NCBI RefSeq assembly: GCF_024499055.1 | Contig: NZ_CP071249.1 | Span: forward strand, 372,001-436,000 | DNA: 64,000 bases | Direction of reading: 5' to 3' | Source of the DNA: Turicibacter bilis | GTDB taxonomy: Bacteria; Bacillota_I; Bacilli_A; MOL361; Turicibacteraceae | Shown here: piece after piece, positions 53,741 to 61,052 of the stretch | Numbering within the stretch: position 1 is the stretch's first letter | How the letters are laid out: every line of letters starts with the position of its first letter | Notes under the pieces: generated by a model | Seen by the model: only the letters and a program-made list of their open reading frames with translations | Databases searched by the model: none | Told to the model about the DNA's origin: nothing | Program-made: the position numbers and the translations under genes

Positions 53741-55192
53741 ATGCCAGACATAAAATCAATCTTACTACTTTGCTCCTTCTTGTGTTTCATCACCGGTATT
53801 TTTAGCCCTGAAGTCATCATTAGATGGGGAATTCCTTCCGTTAAAACTAGAAGACGTGTCCTTGCACTTTTTGGAGGTGTGACACTTTTATTAGTCATCA
53901 TCACACAAATCGGTGAATCATTACCCAAGACTTATACTGAATTTAATCCTGAGGAAGAACCGTCTAATATTTTTGTCTTTTCTCCCATTGAGGCAGGAGA
54001 TCGAATGAAAATTTATAAAATTGCTGAAACCGGCTATACCAATCATTTAGAGATTAATATTCTGAATCAGCAGACCTCTTTAGGTAATGAAAATTATAAT
54101 GCACCTGAAGGATATGAGTTTGTTCAATTAGATTTAAGGGTAACAAATAAAATGAATGAGCCCTATACACTTGATACACGTGAACTTCAATTACAAACAG
54201 GGATGCTTGAAGTCTTAACACCAACCATTGAGGATACGACAGAAACAAGGATTGATCTCGCGGGAGAAGAAACAATTGAGTTATCCCTAGTTTATTTACA
54301 ACCGATTGACGAATCCTATTTGACCTTAACGTATTTACCACTAGCTACAGAAGCAGAATCCAATGAAGAAGCCTCAACAGAAGTCAGTGTTAGCAAAATT
54401 GGAGAAATCATCAAGACAAAACAAACGATGATTCAAGTTCATGAAGTGAGGCGAATGAATCAGAGTGCTAAAGCTGGATTTGAATATATTGAAGTCTCAT
54501 TAAGTATTAAAAATCCAAGTAATCGTGCGATGACGTACTATCCCTTTCATTTTGAGTTAGAGTGTAGTTCAAGTCCTAATCGGGTAAAATCAGCTATGGG
54601 AATATCTGAAGTAGAAACATTAGGAATAACCGAGTTAGCTAGCGGAGGAATGGTGACGGGCACCTTACTATTTGAAGTTCCTAAAGGAGCGACGGATTTA
54701 AAGCTTTATTATCAGGAACCCTCATTATTTACAAAACAAATGCTTGAAATCAATTTAATGGAAACAAGTAACCAGTCCCTACCGCTACAATCTGAAGTCG
54801 TATTAAGTGAACAATGGAAGTCAGTGGACGAACTCAATAACAGACAACTCAAAGTTTTAGAAACAGAGTTAATAAAAGAAACTAAATACACGCAAGCTAA
54901 AGAACATCATCAATTTGTTGCTGTTCGTGTTGAGTTGACAAATCACTCGGCTGAAAATCAAGAATATACCGCTTTTGATTTTAAATTAATGAATGAGCAA
55001 GGTCGTTTAACGATGCCAAGTCTTTTATTAATTGATAATCAATCCGAGTTAACGAGTGGCACCTTAGCACCACAAGAAAGTGTCACAGGTTACTTATTAT
55101 TTGAAGATTCCGATTTATATACGACTTTTTACTTACTTTATTCACCTGATAATTGGAAAGATTCTGAGTGCATCATTCAACCGTTACAGTAA
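53741..55192 (+). CDS. Membrane-anchored protein with three DUF4352-like repeats
   Basis: A 483-residue protein, two N-terminal hydrophobic segments (IKSILLLCSFLCFITGIFS and RRRVLALFGGVTLLLVIITQIG), then an extracytoplasmic region with three similar Ig-like units: EGYEFVQLDLRVTNKMNEPY (about residue 120), AGFEYIEVSLSIKNPSNRAM (about 240) and EHHQFVAVRVELTNHSAENQ (about 390). Each has the G-x-E/H-F/Y-x-x-V-x-V-x-L-T/K-N pattern of DUF4352-type lipoprotein domains. It is probably a surface or periplasmic-side sensor or binding protein. GGAGG precedes the ATG. Function unknown. Confidence 0.7.
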   Translation: MPDIKSILLLCSFLCFITGIFSPEVIIRWGIPSVKTRRRVLALFGGVTLLLVIITQIGESLPKTYTEFNPEEEPSNIFVFSPIEAGDRMKIYKIAETGYTNHLEINILNQQTSLGNENYNAPEGYEFVQLDLRVTNKMNEPYTLDTRELQLQTGMLEVLTPTIEDTTETRIDLAGEETIELSLVYLQPIDESYLTLTYLPLATEAESNEEASTEVSVSKIGEIIKTKQTMIQVHEVRRMNQSAKAGFEYIEVSLSIKNPSNRAMTYYPFHFELECSSSPNRVKSAMGISEVETLGITELASGGMVTGTLLFEVPKGATDLKLYYQEPSLFTKQMLEINLMETSNQSLPLQSEVVLSEQWKSVDELNNRQLKVLETELIKETKYTQAKEHHQFVAVRVELTNHSAENQEYTAFDFKLMNEQGRLTMPSLLLIDNQSELTSGTLAPQESVTGYLLFEDSDLYTTFYLLYSPDNWKDSECIIQPLQ

Positions 55193-55239
55193 TTTATGGG
55201 AATATTGAAAAATTTTTACATTTTATTTGAAAAACAGTG

Positions 55240-55245
55240 TATAAT
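55240..55245 (+). promoter_or_regulatory. -10 element before degenerate region
   Basis: A consensus TATAAT lies at 55240-55245 with a TTTACA about 19 bp upstream; it may have served the decayed gene that follows. Confidence 0.35.
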
Positions 55246-55297
55246 ATTCTTAATTTAACAAAAAAGAAAAGTTAAAATGCTTTAGGCTGATGAGTGA

Positions 55298-55690
55298 ATT
55301 ATCTTAGATCTAGATGGCACACTTTAGCGTCTCAAAAGAGTGGGATCGATTCTTAGAACGAGGCCATTTAATTTTTTAAGCTGATGTAAAAATGTTGAAG
55401 ATGATAGGTTATATAAGCAGATGGCTATCGCTATTCCTAAATGAATTGACATAGCAACAAGTGAACTGAATGACTGAAACCTATTTTAAACGTACCATTC
55501 AAACGGTATCGGTTATTAATCGTAAATGATGGTCAAGTGGGTTATATGGAAAGCTTTTTAGATAACGATCAGTGGAGTCATGCAAAGCTAGTATTCAAGG
55601 ACTTGATACAGTGTATCATAATCATTGAACGTCATGATTTGAAGGCTCATATAGGTAGGGAAGTCATTCTAAGACTTCAAATCAGCTAAA
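55298..55690 (+). pseudogene. Remnant of a HAD-superfamily hydrolase
   Basis: The 650-bp gap between 55193 and 55850 has no complete gene. At 55298 the bases read IILDLDGTL, the HAD motif I with its two aspartates, followed by a TAG at 55325 and then RLKRVGSILRTR in the same frame. Further on the frame changes several times, with another open stretch at about 55530-55685 (GQVGYMESFLDNDQWSHAKL). I read this as a dead Cof-type HAD phosphatase gene. The call rests on motif I only. Confidence 0.4.
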
Positions 55691-55850
55691 GCAACTTATT
55701 GATCTTTCTTTTTTTGCAAAGGATGAATTTGAAGACGTTGATCTTCAAATAGAGTCCTATCACCATGACGTGAGTGAGTAGGTGAGTGAATGCTAACGTT
55801 CGTTGGGGAAAGACGATCGTTAGAAATAAAGGAGTAAAGGGGTAGTGAGT

Positions 55851-56618
55851 ATGAGTCAAGGGCTTTTTGAAACATTAATTAAAGAAGAACAACAACCATT
55901 TTCAGGATGGGATTTTAGTTACTTAGAAGACAGTGGTCGAATGGTAGAGTTTCCTTTAAAGTGGAAATTTTCAAATGTTTTAAAGCCATATCTTGAAAAT
56001 TGTCACCGATTATTAGATATGGGCACAGGTGGCGGTGAATATTTAAGTTCATTCGCACCACTTCCAGCGGTGACCTTTGCAACAGAAGGGTATGAACCTA
56101 ATGTAACGATTGCTGCTGAGCGTTTAGCACCACTTGGAGTAACTGTCGTTCCAATTGAATCAGATGATCATTTACCATTTGAAGAGGATTCGTTTGATGT
56201 CATCATGAATAAGCATGAATCGTTTAACGCAGATGAAGTGGCACGTCTTTTATCAGAAGATGGTTACTTCATTACTCAACAAGTCGGTGGTTTAAGTGAC
56301 TGTGAGTTGAACATCTGGTTAAATGCAGAACCCAGTCACTTTTCCAATTGGAGTTTACGTTGTGCTGTGAACCGTTTAAAAGAAGCAGGATTAACGATTT
56401 TAAAGGCAACGGATGATGTCTCATTTACACGTTTTTATGATGTGGGAGCCATTGTTTATTATTTAAAAGCGATCAGTTGGCAAATCCCTGATTTTTCAGT
56501 GGAAAAATACTTTGATCGTTTAGAAGCCATCCAAGCTGTTATTGATCAACAAGGGTATATTGATTTTACACGCCATCGTTTTTTAATTGTGGCACAGAAA
56601 ACAAACAAGATGAATTAA
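55851..56618 (+). CDS. Class I SAM-dependent methyltransferase
   Basis: About 255 residues. The SAM-binding core has LLDMGTGGGEYLSSFA (motif I) near residue 67, TEGYEPNVTIAAERL (motif II) and FDVIMNKHESFNADEVARLL (motif IV area). Such proteins transfer a methyl group from S-adenosylmethionine to an unknown acceptor. AAGGGG at 55837-55842 is eight bases before ATG 55851; the GTG at 55845 is too close. The gene stands alone. Confidence 0.88.
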   Translation: MSQGLFETLIKEEQQPFSGWDFSYLEDSGRMVEFPLKWKFSNVLKPYLENCHRLLDMGTGGGEYLSSFAPLPAVTFATEGYEPNVTIAAERLAPLGVTVVPIESDDHLPFEEDSFDVIMNKHESFNADEVARLLSEDGYFITQQVGGLSDCELNIWLNAEPSHFSNWSLRCAVNRLKEAGLTILKATDDVSFTRFYDVGAIVYYLKAISWQIPDFSVEKYFDRLEAIQAVIDQQGYIDFTRHRFLIVAQKTNKMN

Positions 56619-56769
56619 ATTGACAAGACTAGTCGTGATCCGGCATGCAATCGGTAGTTCATTCGATTCATGCTGGATTTTATGATCTTTTTTTGACTCT
56701 TTATGAACTGCCTTCTTTTATACGGTTCTCAATTTTTAAAATCTCGTGTTAATCATTTGAAATCTGTCT

Positions 56770-57033
56770 TTAATAAAGTTCATGGGGATCCATTCCATTA
56801 TGATAATAATTATCTACGAATTCTTTTGTTTTTTTATCCATAAAGCTAATGTAGAGGTTTCCAGTTTCATCAAAGCACATTTCATCAATGGTGACTTGAT
56901 AAGTTTTAGCCACTTCTTGTGCTCTAGCTAATCGTTCACTGCTTTGAGTAATCACATAAATCTGTTTAAAGTTATCGGCTGAAATAATTTTCCAGCCAAG
57001 TGCATGTAAGATATCTAAGATATTCAATTTCAT
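56770..57033 (-). CDS. Hypothetical protein
   Basis: About 87 residues, unrecognised. It is a small alpha/beta protein (IYVITQSSERLARAQEVAKTYQVTIDEMCFDETGNLYISFMDKK). On the minus strand GAGGTG overlaps a possible GTG start at 57036, ATG at 57033 and TTG at 57027; the exact start is uncertain. The other small gene on the same strand (57109) lies just upstream but has its own terminator. Confidence 0.55.
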   Translation of the reverse strand: MKLNILDILHALGWKIISADNFKQIYVITQSSERLARAQEVAKTYQVTIDEMCFDETGNLYISFMDKKTKEFVDNYYHNGMDPHELY

Positions 57034-57077
57034 CACCTCGAATACCTTATTATAGGAGAAAAAGTTCTTAGTTAAAC

Positions 57078-57106
57078 AAAAAAAACACCTCTTCGGAGGT
57101 GTTTTA
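57078..57106 (-). terminator. Intrinsic terminator
   Basis: AACACCTC pairs with GAGGTGTT around TTCG, with a T run on the minus strand (A run at 57078-57086). Confidence 0.85.
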
Positions 57107-57108
57107 AA

Positions 57109-57480
57109 TTATTCTTGTTCTAAGTTTGCAACGTATGATTCACGATCAATAGGAGAGAATCCAACGATTTGATCACAATGAAGGGTTAATTCATCAAAAC
57201 TTAGTGTGTGTCCCGCTGCATAAGTGACGATAGCCTCTTTGACACAAATCATGCTACCATCACCGATAAATTCGACGTCCTCTTCACGCATGTTTTTAAT
57301 CACTTCATCTTTTGCTGCCGAGATGATTCCTGCCATTGTTTCATCTAGTTGATCTCCAGCGTAATATAAACGTCCCATGACATGGCCAAAGTTAGTGATT
57401 AAAATAACATATCCATCACCAGAGTTAGCCATGGCAGATAATAAATTTAAATTTAAATACTTAGAAGACATTTGCTTCAT
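57109..57480 (-). CDS. Hypothetical protein
   Basis: A 123-residue protein that I do not recognise. It is alpha/beta with GDGYVILITNFGHVMGRLYY, then a helix DETMAGIISAAKDEVIKNM and EFIGDGSMICVKEAIVTY. No signal peptide. AAGGA precedes the ATG at 57480 on the minus strand. A terminator follows. It may function alone. Confidence 0.6.
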   Translation of the reverse strand: MKQMSSKYLNLNLLSAMANSGDGYVILITNFGHVMGRLYYAGDQLDETMAGIISAAKDEVIKNMREEDVEFIGDGSMICVKEAIVTYAAGHTLSFDELTLHCDQIVGFSPIDRESYVANLEQE

Positions 57481-57690
57481 AATAACACATCCTTATCTGA
57501 AATACCTTATCCATTTTAACATGAGAAAAAATTCACGACTACAATAATTTATCGAATTTTAAGAATAACAGTGATGAATGATTTCCGATGACACCTAATA
57601 TTTCAGTTCGTACCCTTATTTTAAATGATAAAATCCGGAGTTCACTCAACTTTTATTCGATAAAAAGCGGATTACTTTTTATATTTCATG

Positions 57691-57696
57691 TATAAT
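57691..57696 (+). promoter_or_regulatory. -10 element ahead of Wadjet-type operon
   Basis: TATAAT at 57691-57696 preceded by CATG; no good -35. It lies 40 bp upstream of the chosen jetD start and is the likely promoter of the operon. Confidence 0.45.
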
Positions 57697-57735
57697 TATC
57701 GTAAAAGTTGTCAGATAAAAATAGAGGTGAATATA

Positions 57736-58716
57736 ATGGACTTTTTTAAACACTATCCTCGTAAAAAGATTGACTTAGCAACTATTGAGGAACATTACAA
57801 GCTAGGTAACTATCAAGAGTTATATCATTTTATACAAGAGGCACTAAAAACAGGAGTCATCATCCCAATCAAAAGTAGTGGGAGTAATGGGAAAAAACCA
57901 GCATTGTATAAAACTTACCGAATTCAAGTCACGATAGAAAATGAAGCAACTCTTCGTGAGGAGTTACTCTATTTAATTCATCCCAAACTAAAAAATGATT
58001 ATTACCTGACTCATTTAACGCAATATAGCAACGATCGTGAAGCCATATTGAAGCTCAGTTCTTTTTTTCAAACGAAATCATCTGATTTAGAACATCCCAC
58101 TGCAATCAATGAACGCAGTTTTCAGATTTGGCAACAAGAGAAGTTTCTCTTAGAAGAAGGAAACAGACTTTTAAAAAATGTTGGCCTATCAATGACTGAT
58201 TTAAACGTTTATGAAACAGCAGAACCCCTGGCGTATTTTAGTGCTTGTAAAGAGACGCCTCAAAATATTTTAATTATTGAAAATAAAGATACGTTTTATA
58301 GTTTGCGTAAATATTTAATTGAGGGGCATAAAGAGATTCTCGGGTGTCGAATCAGTACCTTAATTTATGGAGGCGGTAAAAAGGGCGTTAAAGGATTTCA
58401 ACATTTTCACGCGAGCGTTGAACCGTATTTATTGCACCAAGACAATCGATTTTACTATTTTGGAGATTTAGATTATGAAGGAATCATTATCTATGAAAGT
58501 TTATGCGCCCATTTTTACTGTGAGCCATTGGTGTCAGCATATGAGGCGATGCTTCAAAAAGCAGCCAATCTTCCATTACCAAAGACGAAAGAAAAACAAA
58601 ACCGTCACGAACAAGGCGTTTTCTTTAGCTATTTTAATGAGGTGTCAGCCATGAAAGCCATTTTAGAGAATGAGTATTATATTCCACAAGAAATATTGAC
58701 GATGGAAGATTTTTAG
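57736..58716 (+). CDS. jetD: Wadjet JetD-like TOPRIM nuclease
   Basis: About 326 residues. It matches the DUF2220 (JetD) family of Wadjet systems, related to topoisomerase VI A and carrying a TOPRIM domain. The metal-binding pieces are visible: ILIIENKDTFYSL with E182, and YYFGDLDYEGI with D244 and D246. The N-terminal 100 residues are a winged-helix region. JetD is the nuclease that cleaves DNA after loop extrusion stalls. GAGGTGA at 57724-57730 fits ATG 57736 rather than 57688. First gene of the operon, followed after 10 bp by jetA. Confidence 0.87.
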   Translation: MDFFKHYPRKKIDLATIEEHYKLGNYQELYHFIQEALKTGVIIPIKSSGSNGKKPALYKTYRIQVTIENEATLREELLYLIHPKLKNDYYLTHLTQYSNDREAILKLSSFFQTKSSDLEHPTAINERSFQIWQQEKFLLEEGNRLLKNVGLSMTDLNVYETAEPLAYFSACKETPQNILIIENKDTFYSLRKYLIEGHKEILGCRISTLIYGGGKKGVKGFQHFHASVEPYLLHQDNRFYYFGDLDYEGIIIYESLCAHFYCEPLVSAYEAMLQKAANLPLPKTKEKQNRHEQGVFFSYFNEVSAMKAILENEYYIPQEILTMEDF

Positions 58717-58726
58717 GAGGAAGGAC

Positions 58727-60328
58727 ATGCAGTACGATTTTTTACGACACTTTCAAATGCGTATGAAAAAAGTGGGTGCCTATGCGGTCTTGTTTAAGAA
58801 CAGTTTAGCCAAAACGACATGGAAAAGTTATGGGTTTGATGAATCTTATGAACAAGTCAACCTCATGTTTTCAGTCTTACTTTATATTATGGAGTGCTCA
58901 CTCAAAGAAGAGGTGTGCACGATGGATGACATTGCGAATTTCATTGATCAACTTAACATGCAAGCTTATCAGAAGTCACTGTCCTATGAACAAGCAAAAG
59001 AGCTGGCTATTTTTATTGTTGATGTAGCCCTTTGTAATGAAGGACGTCCGATGTACTTTGAGAGTTATAATTACGAAGAAAGCCAGTATGAGTCCATTTA
59101 TATCAGCTTCGTCGGAAACAAAGTGGTTTACATCGATCAAGAATTGAAACGAACGTCGTATTACTTAACCGATGAAGGCTATGAACTGATGTTATCCACC
59201 CTTGAAGTCGACAGTCATTTACAATTAACGATTCAAGAGATGATCTTTAAACTGCACTTAGAGAAGGCAACGTACGATAAAGCGGTGGATGATGTCAAAA
59301 ATATCTTTAATTTATTGCGCATTCAATTTCAAAAAATTGAGGGAGCCATGCGAAAAATCCGTCAAAATGCCTTGCTATATTCAGTGGATGACTATAAAGA
59401 AGTTGTTGAACAAAATTTAAGCATTATTGAAGAAACCAAAGAGAAATTTTTAGGCTATCGCGAGAATATTAAACGTCGAATGCAAGAACTAGAAGAAAAA
59501 GATATTACGATTCAAAAGCTTGCAGAAGATGAACGTGAAAACTTAGGGCATTTAAAAACGATTGAAAGTTATTTAAATCAAGCCCTTGATGAACATCAGC
59601 GAATTTTAAACTTACATTTTGATTTGAAAAGTTTGTATACCAAAGAACTTGAAGGTTTGACGCAAATGGGGATGATTCAACGATTTAACTTACGCACTGA
59701 ACTTTATGAAGAAGTATTAAAACAACCACATACCTTGGATTTTATGGATTATTTCTTACGCCCGTTATTTATGAAACCATTAGAAAAGACGTACAACCTT
59801 AATAAAAGTATTGAGTTACAACGCCCGATTTCAAAAAAGAAAAAAGAAGAAGAGTTTTTTACCACAATTGAAGAAGAATCAATGGAAACCTTTATCCTTG
59901 AACAAAAGCAGCAACGACTTCAGCGTTATCGGGATAGTCTAACCCTTTTACTGTCATTTGTTTTTAAAACGGGAAGTATTGAACTAAATGAGATCCAGCG
60001 ACAACTGAATGACTCTCAATTACAACAGCTTATTCCAACCGTTGAAATTTTTAAAGAAATTATGATTGAATTATTGCAAGCGAAAGAACTCGATATCCAA
60101 CGCTTAAAACAAGAACGTTCCGAAAATATTAGTGAACAAACCTTTGAATTTCAGCTGAGCACTTGTTTGCTTGATGTACTGGAAGCACAATTTCCATTAA
60201 AACGAATTGAAACGCTGACGGTCACTCGAACAGAAACAAAAAAAGTGGTGACATTTGAGCACGTTCAAGATGAAGAAGGGCGTAAAAAGACGATTAAATG
60301 TTCTAACATTAAATTAGAGGTGAAGTAA
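58727..60328 (+). CDS. jetA: Wadjet JetA-like (DUF5716) kleisin
   Basis: A 533-residue protein that fits the JetA/DUF5716 kleisin of type II Wadjet systems: N-terminal winged-helix-like region (VNLMFSVLLYIMECSLKEEV), a SYYLTDEGYELML-type strand and turn, then long coiled-coil helices (residues about 180-300; LRIQFQKIEGAMRKIRQ, EKFLGYRENIKRRMQELEEK). It should bridge the SMC heads of the JetC dimer. AGGAGGAA precedes the ATG. The stop is one base before the jetB start. Confidence 0.83.
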   Translation: MQYDFLRHFQMRMKKVGAYAVLFKNSLAKTTWKSYGFDESYEQVNLMFSVLLYIMECSLKEEVCTMDDIANFIDQLNMQAYQKSLSYEQAKELAIFIVDVALCNEGRPMYFESYNYEESQYESIYISFVGNKVVYIDQELKRTSYYLTDEGYELMLSTLEVDSHLQLTIQEMIFKLHLEKATYDKAVDDVKNIFNLLRIQFQKIEGAMRKIRQNALLYSVDDYKEVVEQNLSIIEETKEKFLGYRENIKRRMQELEEKDITIQKLAEDERENLGHLKTIESYLNQALDEHQRILNLHFDLKSLYTKELEGLTQMGMIQRFNLRTELYEEVLKQPHTLDFMDYFLRPLFMKPLEKTYNLNKSIELQRPISKKKKEEEFFTTIEEESMETFILEQKQQRLQRYRDSLTLLLSFVFKTGSIELNEIQRQLNDSQLQQLIPTVEIFKEIMIELLQAKELDIQRLKQERSENISEQTFEFQLSTCLLDVLEAQFPLKRIETLTVTRTETKKVVTFEHVQDEEGRKKTIKCSNIKLEVK

Positions 60329-60329
60329 C

Positions 60330-61052
60330 ATGAGTTATCAAATAGAAGAAGTAAAACTTAGCCAGCAAATCTTTTATCACTTACTTTCACAGCGTGAATT
60401 AAATGAGCAACAAGACAAAGCTCTTTATTACGCCTATACTGGAAATGAAACGGTGATGAATTTAGTCAAAAGCCAAGGCGAAATTGCCAATTGTGTCATT
60501 GAACGTTATGGAAGTAGCATCTACTTAATTCCAAAAGAGGAAAATGAAGTTCTAGGATTTTCAAAACGTGAACTAAAAAAAGTCCTTTGTAAATCATCGG
60601 GAACAGATAAAGATTATTATTTATCTCAATTTGTCATTTTAACCTTACTTGTTGAATTTTATGATGGACAAGGACAAAGTGCAAAAGGGCGAGACTTTAT
60701 GCGTGTGGGAGAGTTACAAAATATCATTGCCGAGCGTTTAAAAGAAGGCGCAACCTACTATGACGAAGAACAACAACAGCAACTTGGCATTGCCTATAGT
60801 AACATGCTAGAAGCCTTTGAAGCGCTACGAAGTGATGATCGAGGTTCAAAACAAAAAACAACAAAAGAAGGATTTTTACATGGAATCTTTAAGTTTTTAC
60901 AAGAGCAACAACTCATTGAATACATTGAAGCAGATGAAATGATTACAACAACGAAAAAGCTTGATCAACTGATGGATTTTAATTTATTAAATCAAAACAA
61001 CTATACTCGAGTATTACACGTCCTAAAGGAGGCCGAAAATGAGTCGAATTAA
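60330..61052 (+). CDS. jetB: Wadjet JetB-like (DUF6063) subunit
   Basis: A 240-residue protein corresponding to the JetB/KITE (DUF6063) subunit: helical N-terminus (LSQQIFYHLLSQRELNEQQDKALYYAYTG), a winged-helix core (FILTLLVEFYDGQGQSAKGRDFMRVGELQNIIAERL) and a C-terminal winged helix (EGFLHGIFKFLQEQQLIEYIEADE). KITE subunits bind DNA and the kleisin. GAGGTGAAG before the start overlaps the end of jetA. It overlaps jetC by 14 bp. Confidence 0.82.
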   Translation: MSYQIEEVKLSQQIFYHLLSQRELNEQQDKALYYAYTGNETVMNLVKSQGEIANCVIERYGSSIYLIPKEENEVLGFSKRELKKVLCKSSGTDKDYYLSQFVILTLLVEFYDGQGQSAKGRDFMRVGELQNIIAERLKEGATYYDEEQQQQLGIAYSNMLEAFEALRSDDRGSKQKTTKEGFLHGIFKFLQEQQLIEYIEADEMITTTKKLDQLMDFNLLNQNNYTRVLHVLKEAENESN

